NCBI RefSeq assembly: GCF_000828085.3
Contig: NZ_JXCA02000031.1
Location: forward strand, 203,739-251,158
Direction: 5' to 3'
DNA: 47,420 nt
Source: Scytonema tolypothrichoides VB-61278
GTDB taxonomy: Bacteria > Cyanobacteriota > Cyanobacteriia > Cyanobacteriales > Nostocaceae
The notes under the pieces are model-generated. The model did no database searches, was not told the DNA's origin, and saw only the letters and a list, made by a program, of their open reading frames with translations. Positions 8,830 through 17,583 of this stretch are shown piece by piece. Position 1 is the stretch's first letter. Each line of letters starts with the position of its first letter. A program made the position numbers and the translations under genes.

Positions 8830-9136
8830 ACCCAACAATCAGCTTGATTTCCAATTTTTTATTTTTTGGTTTGCTTCTTTTCGACTCAGTATCGCTGGGT
8901 CGTTTTATACTTTTTAGTATAAACAACAGTTCTATAGGAATCCGATTTGATTTATAAAAAAATCTAAGTATCTGTAGGGGAGCCAGTACGGTGCGGGGGT
9001 TCCCCCCGTTGTAGTACCTGGCGTTGTGTTAGAGTGCATAACGCACCAAAGCCTGATGATGGTGCGTTAGCCAACAGGCATAACGCACCCTACTACTACT
9101 ACTACGTATATTTCAAAAATCAAATATGAGTCCTAT
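8830..9136. other. Spacer with dispersed hairpin repeats
   Basis: No gene is supported here. It holds a G-run/C-run hairpin near 8990-9010 (GCGGGGG then CCCCCCG) and the GGTGCGTTA/TAACGCACC repeat at 9061-9089 (9-bp perfect arms), a second copy of the unit at 7467-7492, followed by a short CTA triplet run. Confidence 0.5.
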
Positions 9137-10771
9137 ATGAGTAAAACTAAATTCAATAGGCACAAAAAAGTTCTTCTTTTGGAGAAAAAGCACGAATTTC
9201 TCAGGTTATTTGAAGAATTTATCAGTTCTTACCCTTATACTCCTGCTGGATTGCGTCATCAAAAGGCTTACCATGAACAGCGTGAGAAAGGAAGGGGGAA
9301 TTTTCAAGCGATCGCCTCAAGCTATGAGTCCACAGAAAATATAGCCGACGTCATCGTCCTGCAACAGCTTCTCCCCTACCCACCAACAGCTAACAACAGT
9401 CAAAAAAATTTCTGGATACATCATGCGTCATCGACCGACAAAGACATTAAAAAGTGGTTTGAAGATGCTCTTTGGACAAAATTACAAGACTGGTCGAATA
9501 TAGCTCAAGCCATTTTTCATTTCGTCCGTCACTGTCATCAAAACCCAACTCAGTTGCGAGAAGCTTGTCAGGAATTCTCAAAATTACCTTATACCAAAAA
9601 TTTCCAAATAGGAATGCTCACGCCTATCCTAAATGCACTCCGACCGGATGACTTTTTACTTATTACTAACACATCTCGACAAGTTATCAATTACTTTACA
9701 GGAAAATCTTATAGTCAGAAGCTAACAGAGTATCCAGCTATTAACGCAACCGGACAAAAATTAATTGAAGAATTAGCTCCTGAGATGCGTCAGACTGGTG
9801 TACCATCTATGCGAGACGATGACTTATTTGATATGTTTTGTCATTGGCTGGTTACTGTTAAAAAGTATGACTTGACTGCTAATGATCGTCCCCCAATTGA
9901 TGAGGTTAGGGAACTCTCTTCTGATGTTGAAGCAATAGAAATGCAACCAGAATATCCCCTCAGTCAATGTGCATTGGATACTGGAATTGAAGAGGAAACG
10001 CTTTTAAGCTGGTTAAAGGCAATAGAACGTAAAAAGCAGGCAATTTTCTACGGACCTCCAGGCACAGGTAAAACATATATTGCCAAAAAACTAGCTAAAT
10101 ATTTGACTGGTGGGAGTGATGGTTTTGTGGATCTTGTCCAGTTCCACCCCGCCTATACTTATGAGGACTTTGTACAAGGTATTCGCCCACAACGAACAGA
10201 TGGAGAACTGGATTATCCACTGGTTAATGGACGGTTTCTTGATTTCTGTTACAAGGCATGTTGTCGTCAGGATATTTGCGTACTCATTATAGATGAAATC
10301 AACCGTGCCAATGTTGCCCGCGTTTTTGGTGAGTTGATGTATCTGTTGGAGTATCGCGACGAAAAAATGCCTTTGGCTGCAGGTGAGGTGTTCAGCATTC
10401 CCGCCAATGTACGAATTATCGGTACGATGAACACAGCAGATCGCTCAATTGCACTCGTCGATCATGCGCTGCGCCGCCGCTTTGCCTTTATTCCTGTGTA
10501 CCCAAACTATGAGATTCTCCGCCGCCGTCACTTAGATACTGGTTTTCCAGTCCAAAAGTTGATTCAAACGCTGATAAAGCTGAACCAAGCAATTGGTAAT
10601 CCTCACAACGAAGTGGGTATCAGCTTCTTCCTGCGAGCCGATTTAGCTGACCAGATTGAGAATATTTGGCAACTAGAGATTGAGCCGTATTTGGAAGAAT
10701 ATTTTTTTGACCAACCGAGTAAAGTTGAACAGTTTCGCTGGAACGAAGTCAAGAAGCAAATTTATTCATGA
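9137..10771 (+). CDS. mcrB: McrB-type AAA+ GTPase of a type IV restriction system
   Basis: The 544-residue protein has a C-terminal AAA+ motor of the McrB/MoxR type: Walker A GPPGTGKT at 306-313, Walker B with DEINRA at 386-391, and the McrB hallmark MNTADRS at 431-437, followed by the LRRRF sensor region. McrB hexamers hydrolyse GTP and drive the McrC nuclease on modified DNA. The N-terminal 270 residues are not an obvious DUF3578 DNA-binding domain; they contain an LNALRPDDFLLITN block seen in other McrB-like proteins and probably recognise the target. The stop overlaps the mcrC start by ATGA (10768-10771), so the subunits are translationally coupled. The nearer ATG at 9126 is followed at once by a stop, hence the start at 9137. 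Confidence 0.9.
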   Translation: MSKTKFNRHKKVLLLEKKHEFLRLFEEFISSYPYTPAGLRHQKAYHEQREKGRGNFQAIASSYESTENIADVIVLQQLLPYPPTANNSQKNFWIHHASSTDKDIKKWFEDALWTKLQDWSNIAQAIFHFVRHCHQNPTQLREACQEFSKLPYTKNFQIGMLTPILNALRPDDFLLITNTSRQVINYFTGKSYSQKLTEYPAINATGQKLIEELAPEMRQTGVPSMRDDDLFDMFCHWLVTVKKYDLTANDRPPIDEVRELSSDVEAIEMQPEYPLSQCALDTGIEEETLLSWLKAIERKKQAIFYGPPGTGKTYIAKKLAKYLTGGSDGFVDLVQFHPAYTYEDFVQGIRPQRTDGELDYPLVNGRFLDFCYKACCRQDICVLIIDEINRANVARVFGELMYLLEYRDEKMPLAAGEVFSIPANVRIIGTMNTADRSIALVDHALRRRFAFIPVYPNYEILRRRHLDTGFPVQKLIQTLIKLNQAIGNPHNEVGISFFLRADLADQIENIWQLEIEPYLEEYFFDQPSKVEQFRWNEVKKQIYS

Positions 10772-12027
10772 GTGTAACATCACCACAAATTATAGAGTTA
10801 ACTGAGTATGTTCCCAAGTTGTTGGCGCGATTGCAACTTCCCGATGCAGTGGGAGAAATGTTGTGGCGTGACTACGAGACTCAGGTGAGTGTGGACTTTC
10901 CTTCTCCAAAAACAGGCGATCGCTGGCGACTAACTAACCAAGGATGGGTCGGTCATATTCCCTTAACTCCTGATTTTCACATTGCCCTACGCCCCAAAGT
11001 CAAGCTAGATAATCTTCTGCGAATGCTGGAGTATGCCTATCAGCTCAAAAGTTTTCGCTTTTTATCAGGACTGGTTGATTGTCAAACCCTCTTAGAATTT
11101 TATGAACGGCTAGCTGATATTTTAGCCCGTCGCATTCTCAACCGAAGTCGTCAGGGTTTCTACTGCGCCTACATCCCCAAGACAGAACATTTGCCTTATG
11201 TTCGGGGACGTATCGATGTACGCCAGATGATCACTCGACCGTGGGATACTAAAATTCAGTGTTATTACGAAGAACATACCGCAGACGTTGAAGAAAATCA
11301 AATTCTCGCTTGGACACTTTGGTGTATTGCCCGTAGCGGTTTGTGTACAGAAAGGATCATGCCAACGGTGCGCCGCGCGTATCATATACTACATAAAACT
11401 GTCACATTGCAACCATGTCATCCCAGAACTTGTGTAGGACGACAGTACAACCGCCTGAATGAGGATTATCGTCCCCTACATGCCCTTTGTCGCTTTTTTT
11501 TGGAACAGACTGCACCGAGTCATGAAACAGGTGCAAACGCGACGTTACCCTTTTTGGTTAATATGTCGCAACTCTACGAACACTTTGTCGCAGAGTGGCT
11601 GAAAGCACATCGGGAAACAGCACTGCTCACACAAGCTTTAGATATCCAGTCTCAAGAAAGAGTCTATTTGGGTCAATATCAAGGATTATACCTTGACATT
11701 GACTTGGTACTCTATGATCAGGCAACGGGGATAGCTAGATATGTGTTAGATACCAAGTACAAAGCTGCTTCTAAGCCAGCAATTGCTGATATTAATCAGA
11801 TGGTCGCCTATGCAGAAGCAAAAGGGTGTCAAGAGGCAATTTTAATTTATCCAACGCCCTTGTCAGAACCGTTAAACATCAAAGTTGGTAGCATCCGAAT
11901 TCGCAGTTTGACTTTTTCTCTTGCAGGAGATTTGGAACAGGCGGGTTATTGTTTTTTACAGGATTTACTAGGAATAGGGAACAGGGAACAGGGAACAGTG
12001 AACAGAAACCAAAGTAGGTTGGGTTGA
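10768..12027 (+). CDS. mcrC: McrC nuclease subunit of a type IV restriction system
   Basis: A 419-residue McrC-like protein. The C-terminal third carries a PD-(D/E)xK nuclease core: LDIDLVL with D310/D312, then VLDTKYK with D328 and K330. The N-terminal part would dock on the McrB hexamer. It cleaves DNA carrying modified cytosines together with McrB, whose gene it overlaps by 4 nt. The last 16 or so residues (GNREQGTVNRNQ...) are read from a GGGAACA heptamer tandem repeat (11977-12004), so the natural C-terminus probably lay near residue 402 and has been extended by repeat growth. Confidence 0.88.
   Translation: MSVTSPQIIELTEYVPKLLARLQLPDAVGEMLWRDYETQVSVDFPSPKTGDRWRLTNQGWVGHIPLTPDFHIALRPKVKLDNLLRMLEYAYQLKSFRFLSGLVDCQTLLEFYERLADILARRILNRSRQGFYCAYIPKTEHLPYVRGRIDVRQMITRPWDTKIQCYYEEHTADVEENQILAWTLWCIARSGLCTERIMPTVRRAYHILHKTVTLQPCHPRTCVGRQYNRLNEDYRPLHALCRFFLEQTAPSHETGANATLPFLVNMSQLYEHFVAEWLKAHRETALLTQALDIQSQERVYLGQYQGLYLDIDLVLYDQATGIARYVLDTKYKAASKPAIADINQMVAYAEAKGCQEAILIYPTPLSEPLNIKVGSIRIRSLTFSLAGDLEQAGYCFLQDLLGIGNREQGTVNRNQSRLG
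11977..12004. repeat. STRR heptamer repeat (GGGAACA) x4
   Basis: Three GGGAACA units and one GTGAACA unit in tandem, inside the 3' end of mcrC. Short pieces of the same heptamer occur near 22870. Because 7 is not a multiple of 3, each gain or loss of a unit changes the frame and thus the mcrC tail. Confidence 0.75.
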
Positions 12028-12042
12028 GGTACGAAACCCAAC
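12018..12042. repeat. GTTGGGTT/AACCCAAC hairpin
   Basis: Perfect 8-bp arms with a 9-nt loop straddling the mcrC stop codon. It sits between convergent genes and could end transcription, but no T-run follows; it resembles a common cyanobacterial dispersed hairpin. Confidence 0.45.
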
Positions 12043-12095
12043 ATGAGCAGGCATTTGTCAGGTTTCCCCACGGTAAGCTAAATCTACAACTCCAA

Positions 12096-13103
12096 TTACA
12101 CAGAACCTTGTACCTCCTGATTATAGAGCGTCAAACTCTCAAAATTCTTTTGCAAATTCAACGAAGCAGGTTTCAATGCCAAAGTGCCCAAATTCAGTTC
12201 ATCCTGAAACCGCTTAATTTTTTCCCTACAAGTAACAACATCACCAATAATTGAATTTTTCAGCAATTCGTCTTCATCAAAAGCGCTTTTTTGACCATCA
12301 TTCGCCTGGAGATGTTGACTGCTATTACCACATTTTTGTGCTTTAGCACTCAACGCCTTCATTCTTTGACTAAAAGTGCGAATGAAAGGTAAAGCTTCAC
12401 TCACCGCTTCATCATGTGTACGAGCAACAAAAAAGAATCGTGCCACCATAAACTTATCAGATCCACTGGAATTGATAGCGCGATATTTAGTAACATTACT
12501 CTTGAGTCTATCCAGAGTAAATGGTGCCCCACCCATCAAACCAAAAGAATTTAAAGCAGCAAACCCAATTGCTTCTTCGTCACTAGTTGCTACATAAACT
12601 GGAATTTGTTTTTGCAAAGGTTTCGGGTAAATTGAGACGCGATCGCACTGATAATACTTGCCAAGAAACGACACATCAGTGTGATATAGAAGTTTATGAA
12701 TCAGCATCATTGCTTCTAGCGTTTTAGCACGGGATTCACTCATTGGAGTGTTAAAGTGCTTATTTTGTTCAGGAAATGGACCACCTTTAGCAATACCTAT
12801 AGCAAGTCGCCCATTGCAAAGATTATCCAGTGTGGTAATATCTTCTGCAACAAGAATTGGGTCATGAAATGCCAACAGCACAGCCGCTGAACCTAATCGG
12901 ATAGTTTTAGTCACGCCTGCTAAGTGTGCTATCAAGAGCAAAATTGATGGGCTAACACTGAAATCACTAAAATGATGCTCTGTTACCCAAGCTTCTTCAA
13001 AACCCAAACTTTCTGCGTGTTTGACAAGCGCTATTTGTTCCAAAATGGCGCGACGAGCATCAGAGTGATAATTCTCATAATTGCAGAAAAGTCCTGTCTT
13101 CAT
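12096..13103 (-). CDS. Luciferase-like flavin-dependent monooxygenase (LLM family)
   Basis: The start is taken at ATG 13103, where it forms an ATGA overlap with the upstream gene's stop; an upstream in-frame start would overlap that gene by 50 nt. The resulting 335 residues begin MKTGLFCNYEN and show the bacterial-luciferase-like TIM barrel: EAWVTEHHFSD, IRLGSAAVLLAFHDPI and NGRLAIGIAKGG. The family uses reduced FMN and O2 to oxidise a substrate; some members act in natural-product pathways. No flavin reductase or biosynthetic cluster lies beside it. It is the last gene of a three-gene unit with a small unknown protein and an HsdR-derived protein. Confidence 0.85.
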   Translation of the reverse strand: MKTGLFCNYENYHSDARRAILEQIALVKHAESLGFEEAWVTEHHFSDFSVSPSILLLIAHLAGVTKTIRLGSAAVLLAFHDPILVAEDITTLDNLCNGRLAIGIAKGGPFPEQNKHFNTPMSESRAKTLEAMMLIHKLLYHTDVSFLGKYYQCDRVSIYPKPLQKQIPVYVATSDEEAIGFAALNSFGLMGGAPFTLDRLKSNVTKYRAINSSGSDKFMVARFFFVARTHDEAVSEALPFIRTFSQRMKALSAKAQKCGNSSQHLQANDGQKSAFDEDELLKNSIIGDVVTCREKIKRFQDELNLGTLALKPASLNLQKNFESLTLYNQEVQGSV

Positions 13104-13474
13104 GACACACTTCCTTTTTCCTGTGTGACAATCCACTGCAATTCTAACCACAAGTGGGGATTTTCTTGCTTGAGCTTTGACTGAGGATCATACAGTAGGG
13201 ATGTGGCATTTAGACAGACAACCTCAGTTAATCCCACAAACTTTGCGACTTCTCTAAAGACAGAGATTTGTGCTTTTACACCAGCAATCATGTTTTTAGG
13301 ACAATAAATTGCAATGTAAGGTAGGAAATGAACACTGTGTTGTCCCCAGAAGGATTGGATGAGTTTAACATGACAGTGGTTTAATAATCCACCAACTTGT
13401 GGAAACGAGTGATTGACGATTGTTGTGAATTCTTTGACGAGTTCTTGTTCATACCAACTTGTGTTCGTATTCAT
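13100..13474 (-). CDS. Small conserved-looking protein of unknown function in the HsdR-luciferase operon
   Basis: I do not recognise this 124-residue protein. The start MNTNTSWYEQ at 13474 makes an ATGA overlap (13471-13474) with the end of the HsdR-like gene, and its stop makes another ATGA overlap with the luciferase-like gene. It is soluble, with mixed alpha/beta character (HCHVKLIQ, HFLPYIAIYCPKNMIAG and VVCLNATSLLYDP) and several Cys and His residues. The double stop-start coupling argues strongly that it is translated and made in ratio with both neighbours. A substrate-binding or flavin-related role is possible but unsupported. Confidence 0.7.
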   Translation of the reverse strand: MNTNTSWYEQELVKEFTTIVNHSFPQVGGLLNHCHVKLIQSFWGQHSVHFLPYIAIYCPKNMIAGVKAQISVFREVAKFVGLTEVVCLNATSLLYDPQSKLKQENPHLWLELQWIVTQEKGSVS

Positions 13475-14388
13475 ATCATTTTCAAACGACTTTTTGGGTT
13501 TTGTGTTGTACAAAAAGGGTGACGAAGTAATTTTTTGCTGATACTCGTTCCAGTTTCCTCAAAAACTATGAAGTGCTTCACTAACTCTAAGAAACGCCGC
13601 TTATCAAAAATACCTTGAATCAGTATTTCTAGTTCTTTTTCTCCTTGATGTGAAAAGTCTTCGCCATCAATTGAACACCAAGGTAAAAACTCTTTGCAAC
13701 CAGAGGTTAAAGTACCAACTCGTGCTGAATTTCCCACACCTAGCGCAATAAATGCGTTGTAAGAAAATAGCATCGGTATTTGTTGTTGATATGTTTTGAG
13801 GCGTTGATAAGCTTCAGTCAGCTTAGCTTTTTCATGCTTTGAGTTCATCTGGACAATGACTGCTAGAGGTAATCCGTTGATGAAAACAACGACATCAAGA
13901 CAGTGACTATGGTACTCTTGGACAATGGTAAACAAATGAATCACTAGCCAGTCATTGGAGAGCAAATTAAACCAGTCAATCAGCCACACCTTGTCATGAA
14001 CTACTTGGTTACCGTTTTGGTAGACAACATCAACTCCTTCAGTTAGGAGTTTGTGAAAACGACGGTTATTTTCCAGTAAATCACAACTGTGAGTGCGAAT
14101 CAGCCCAGATATGACTGTCGAAATCACCTCACATGGAACTTTGGGGTTAATCTGCTGCAAGGCGTTACGAAGGCGAGTGCACAAAACTACCTGATCATTG
14201 CTACTACGTTGAGCCTTGTGTCTACCTATGTTAATATCTGATTCCAAAAGAACAGTGTAGCCGATAACCTCAAACAGGGTGAGCAAATCTGGCGCTGTTC
14301 TTGAAGGTTTGATATCAAAGCGTCGGCGAAGCCTTGTTGTCAGACGGCTCGCTTTCATAGTTGCTATTCTTGATAGTGCGGAATTCAT
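13471..14388 (-). CDS. Stand-alone HsdR N-terminal-like domain protein, nuclease site lost
   Basis: The protein (305 residues from ATG 14388; TTG 14397 and ATG 14358 are alternatives) follows the N-terminal domain of type I restriction HsdR: LLENNRRFHKLLTEGVDV, a VWLIDWFN block, then DVVVFINGLPLAVI and the EAYQRLKTYQQQIPMLF helix. HsdR normally continues for another 500-700 residues with a helicase motor; here the gene ends after the nuclease domain. The Asp of the catalytic site is kept (D165), but the ExK that should follow 14 residues later reads V179-Q180-M181, so the PD-ExK nuclease should be inactive. No hsdM or hsdS is nearby. A DNA- or nucleotide-binding or scaffold role within the coupled operon is inference. 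Confidence 0.78.
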   Translation of the reverse strand: MNSALSRIATMKASRLTTRLRRRFDIKPSRTAPDLLTLFEVIGYTVLLESDINIGRHKAQRSSNDQVVLCTRLRNALQQINPKVPCEVISTVISGLIRTHSCDLLENNRRFHKLLTEGVDVVYQNGNQVVHDKVWLIDWFNLLSNDWLVIHLFTIVQEYHSHCLDVVVFINGLPLAVIVQMNSKHEKAKLTEAYQRLKTYQQQIPMLFSYNAFIALGVGNSARVGTLTSGCKEFLPWCSIDGEDFSHQGEKELEILIQGIFDKRRFLELVKHFIVFEETGTSISKKLLRHPFCTTQNPKSRLKMI

Positions 14389-14891
14389 GCTTAGCAACAG
14401 ATGTAGTTTTTAGTAACCGCAGAGCTTTCGCCTAACCCAGCAAATCAATTAAAATTTGACAAAATTGGTTGGTATACCCTAAACAGGAGATACCACCCCC
14501 TAATAACATCAAAACCTAGATAGATTTCCAAAACTGTATCAATCGCTGCTATTCTCCAACATTGTTGGTAGCTACCTGTAACAGTTTATGGAAGTGTTGT
14601 TAATTTCTTCTTAAAGAAATCCAAAAAATAATCTGGTTTGAATCACATAATGTACAAACGTTACACGTGAGTCAGCGCGCTCTTGGAGGCTCCCTCGTTG
14701 GGTAACGTCTCAACACTATAGCTTGATTTTTTACCAATAAAATTGGTATTTTATAAAAACGTACAAAAACCTAAATATATATCAGGGTTTTTTCGTAGAA
14801 ATTGATCTCTGTGTGACAGAACCTGAAACTGAGTCAAGAGTTAGGAAATGATAACACCGTTTTCAGATTCTACGAAGACTTAACACTCAAA
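14389..14891. other. Non-coding spacer with a TACCAAT/ATTGGTA palindrome
   Basis: This AT-rich 500-bp spacer shows no gene. It carries a perfect 7-bp inverted repeat TACCAAT-aaa-ATTGGTA at 14732-14748, about 145 nt before the ModA-like gene, plus AATTGGTTGGTATACC at about 14463-14478. A similar TTTACCAA/TTGGTAAA site stands at 24428-24448. The pairs could be regulator sites; no regulator can be named. Confidence 0.4.
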
Positions 14892-15869
14892 ATGTTCATT
14901 TCAAACAATATGAGAAAATGTTTGCTTGCCGTCTCTCTCGTAACCTGTGTTTCCTATATCACGCCGACTTTTGGGGCTTTCGCTGCCTCACCCCAGTCTG
15001 AACCGCCCACGGTCACCTTATACGGGGCTGGCAGTTTGAGAGGTGCATTGTCAGAAGTCGCTAACGTTTTTACCACAGAATACGGAAATCCTGTGAAAAC
15101 AGAATTTGGTCCATCTGGAACACTGTGGGGACGTCTGGAAAACGGGGAAGAGGCTGATGTCTTTGCTAGTGCTGACATCGGAAATCCTCTCAAACTGTAT
15201 CAAGAAGGTTTGAGTGGTCCTGTGGTGAACTTTACCAGCAATCGCATGACTCTTGTTGTGAAACCAGGGTTGTCGGTCACACCAGATAATCTTTTAAGCG
15301 TATTGCTAGACCCAAACATTAAACTAGGTACCTCAACACCCATATCTGATCCTTCTGGAGATTATGCACAGGAGATATTTCGTAAAGCTGATGAATTGAG
15401 ACCAGGTAGTTTTGAAACCCTAGATACAAAAGCCTTGCGTTTGGTTGGTGGACCTAGTTCTCCACCAGTTCCCGATGGAAAGAATAACCTTGTGTACTTT
15501 CTCGAAGAGACTAAGCAGGCAGATGTCTTTTTGGCTTATTACACGAGTGCGCTATCAGCCTTGGAAATTGCACCTGACTTACAAGTAGTGGAATTGCCAA
15601 ACAATCTCGCACTCAAAGCTGATTACGGTTTAACTGTACTAAAAGATGCCAGTCCAGATGGGAAGAAGTTTGCTGAATATATCCTTTCTCCATTTGGACA
15701 AAAGATTCTCATGAAATATGGATTTAGTTCTCCATCTTTGGTTTCCGTTCCTGAATCCCAGAATTGGGGCGGTATGGTTCTTGGTGTTGGTATCGCCTTG
15801 GTTCTGAAGAAAACATCAGCATCTTCCAAAAAGCGAAAACTCAGCAAGGTGACTACTTGCTGTCACTAG
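14892..15869 (+). CDS. Exported ModA-like solute-binding protein with a PEP-CTERM-like tail
   Basis: This 325-residue protein has a signal peptide (residues 1-32; ATG 14910 is an alternative start) and the fold signature of molybdate/tungstate-type binding proteins: VTLYGAGSLRGALSEVANVF, FGPSGTLWGRLENGEEADVFASAD, then TSTPISDPSGDYAQEIF and the ADVFLAYYTSA block. It would bind an oxyanion outside the inner membrane. No modB or modC is adjacent. The C-terminus reads VPES (286-289), a Gly-rich hydrophobic stretch and a Lys/Arg-rich end, which looks like a PEP-CTERM sorting tail, so it may be processed by an exosortase. A sulfite-oxidase-fold protein follows 34 nt downstream. Confidence 0.75.
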   Translation: MFISNNMRKCLLAVSLVTCVSYITPTFGAFAASPQSEPPTVTLYGAGSLRGALSEVANVFTTEYGNPVKTEFGPSGTLWGRLENGEEADVFASADIGNPLKLYQEGLSGPVVNFTSNRMTLVVKPGLSVTPDNLLSVLLDPNIKLGTSTPISDPSGDYAQEIFRKADELRPGSFETLDTKALRLVGGPSSPPVPDGKNNLVYFLEETKQADVFLAYYTSALSALEIAPDLQVVELPNNLALKADYGLTVLKDASPDGKKFAEYILSPFGQKILMKYGFSSPSLVSVPESQNWGGMVLGVGIALVLKKTSASSKKRKLSKVTTCCH

Positions 15870-15903
15870 AAACGAATTTTTAACAATTACAGAGGCATGT
15901 TTT

Positions 15904-16560
15904 ATGCGTTTTACTCGTCGAATTGCAATTGTGTCCTTTACACTGTCGATATTGGGGTTTTGGCAAGCGACTTTAGCTGAACCAGGGAAGCGTGCTTCTT
16001 GGGAAGAAAATGCGTGTTCTGCAGGTCTGTCCCAGACATTGCGCTTAGGTGGTGAGGTCAAAAATCGAACAACTTTTGACTTGCAAAAGCTCATAGATTT
16101 GCAAGAAGATTTAAAAAAACAAGACCCAACAATCGTGACCGAAGTTACTGTGTCTTTCCAAACAGGTTCCGGTCCGAGAACAGAAACATACTACGGAGTT
16201 CCCTTATGGGAGTTCATTAATAATGAGATTTCTTCAGGGGGACTTCAACCTGTTAACTCCGGTCAAAATACGAAAAACGCTTTCCTGCGACAGTACGTTC
16301 TTGCAGAAGCCACTGACTGTTATGAGGCGATCGTAAGTATTGGTGAAATTCACCCCAACTTTGAAAACAAACAAGTGTTAGTTGCATATGCAAAAAAAGC
16401 AAGCGATGGTAGCATCCAATATTTGACAGATACAGATGAGGGATTTGCTCGTCTAGTGGTCCCTGGTGATAAAGCCGGAGGACGTTATGTCAGCAACGTT
16501 AGAAACATTTTAGTACTCTCTGCTCCTGCTTCCCCTTTAAAACCCAAATATTTTCGGTAA
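15904..16560 (+). CDS. Exported protein with an oxidoreductase molybdopterin-binding (SUOX-like) domain
   Basis: A 218-residue protein with a signal peptide (about residues 1-25) and a single domain of the sulfite-oxidase molybdopterin-binding fold: LGGEVKNRTTFDLQKL, YYGVPLWEFIN, CYEAIVSIGEIHP, and RLVVPGDKAGGRYVSNVRNI near the end. An AGAGG ribosome site lies about 9 nt before the ATG. It sits 34 nt after a ModA-like binding protein, so the pair probably works together on a molybdenum- or tungsten-related ligand. The usual catalytic Cys of sulfite oxidase is not evident in its place, so it may bind a cofactor without classical activity. Confidence 0.72.
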   Translation: MRFTRRIAIVSFTLSILGFWQATLAEPGKRASWEENACSAGLSQTLRLGGEVKNRTTFDLQKLIDLQEDLKKQDPTIVTEVTVSFQTGSGPRTETYYGVPLWEFINNEISSGGLQPVNSGQNTKNAFLRQYVLAEATDCYEAIVSIGEIHPNFENKQVLVAYAKKASDGSIQYLTDTDEGFARLVVPGDKAGGRYVSNVRNILVLSAPASPLKPKYFR

Positions 16561-16753
16561 CTTTAATCCACTTTAAATTCTTTTGTTAAAAGCAGTAATA
16601 CACATGAGTAAAGTCTAATTTTTGGTGCACAGCCTAAGTATTGCAAGCATTTTAGATTTCGGAATCAGAACAAGCCTATAAATGAGGAAAGCCTGTCTGG
16701 ATAAGGGTAAATTAGTGTGAACTCCAAGTCTACAGAATGACAAAATATACCTT

Positions 16754-16898
16754 ATATCATGTTCGGTTAATCGCTTATAAATCCCGAAGAACCCCACCCC
16801 GGTTTTGTCTAACGCCAAAACCTCCCCTCCCCTTAGCAAGGGGAGGGGATTGAGGGGAAGGGTAGTTTTTTTTATAAGTATTCATCCGAACATGATAT
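16754..16898. mobile_element. MITE A, related to the IS630-like end
   Basis: Perfect 13-bp terminal inverted repeats ATATCATGTTCGG (16754-16766) and CCGAACATGATAT (16886-16898), each followed inward by a CTTATAAA-type block, bound a 145-bp non-coding segment. Inside is a strong hairpin CCCCTCCCCTT/AAGGGGAGGGG (16824-16848). The ends match the IS630 element end at 295-319 with one mismatch, so this is probably a non-autonomous derivative moved by that transposase. Confidence 0.75.
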
Positions 16899-16901
16899 TA
16901 C

Positions 16902-17147
16902 TCAATCTTTTGGGACATCCTCTTTTACAACAACACGGCAGCGTGCATCTAATGATTGGAGGAGTATAACTTTACCGTTCGGCGTCTGAAGTTGCGAACA
17001 AAATGGTACAGTGAAGCCATCTGCAATTGCAGGTGGCATTTTTTCTAATGTTGACAAGAGCGATTCTGATTGCGGTGATTGTCCATCTGCAACTTTAGCA
17101 ACGTTTTCTTCAGTCATCAGTTGTAGTTCTACGCTCGTAGTCCTCAA
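16902..17147 (-). CDS. Hypothetical 81-residue protein
   Basis: An open frame of 81 residues (perhaps starting at MTEENVAK, 17117) with ordinary protein composition, including MPPAIADGFTVPFCSQLQ and GKVILLQSLDARCRVVV. I do not recognise it. It stops 4 bp from the end of MITE A, so it may be complete or a remnant cut by that insertion. The surrounding spacer (16561-17583) has no other gene candidate. Confidence 0.35.
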   Translation of the reverse strand: MRTTSVELQLMTEENVAKVADGQSPQSESLLSTLEKMPPAIADGFTVPFCSQLQTPNGKVILLQSLDARCRVVVKEDVPKD

Positions 17148-17404
17148 AACTGTCTCATTTTACGCCCGCCCTTCTACCCCTCCTAAACGCTTACAATAAG
17201 ATTAAGACTTACGCATTGACAGGAAAATCAAAATAAGAGGTAAGATTTTCAGCGCTTATAACTTGATTTTTCTATTCCTTACCAAGCGATTGCGCAGAGC
17301 GCAGACGCAATCATGCGTATCGCAACCAGGAAAGGGTAGTTAATAAAAGCCTGAAACAACACATTTACGTTAATACACAAGATGATTCATTTGTACAGTG
17401 CTTA

Positions 17405-17532
17405 ATATCATGTCCGTTCAAAGAACCGTCATTGCGACCGAAGGGAAGCAATCCCAAAATCTTGCGATTGCGTCGTTTCACTTCGTTCCACTCGGTGCGG
17501 ACATATTAAGGGTGATTTGCCGGACATCATAT
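17405..17532. mobile_element. MITE B with ATATCATGTCCG ends
   Basis: ATATCATGTCCG (17405-17416) and CGGACATCATAT (17521-17532) are inverted ends with one mismatch, enclosing a core with GTCATTGCGA and GAAGCAATCCC motifs. The right 23 bp match the left end of MITE C (22997-23019) with one mismatch. It lies 52 bp upstream of the first CHAT gene and may influence that promoter. Confidence 0.7.
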
Positions 17533-17583
17533 AAGTCCTAAAGATATACTACTAAAACGATATGACTTGCATTTTATTTTTGC

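Noticed and set aside
13471-14388. Intact type I restriction system
   Set aside because: Only the HsdR N-terminal domain is present, its ExK is lost, and hsdM and hsdS are missing.
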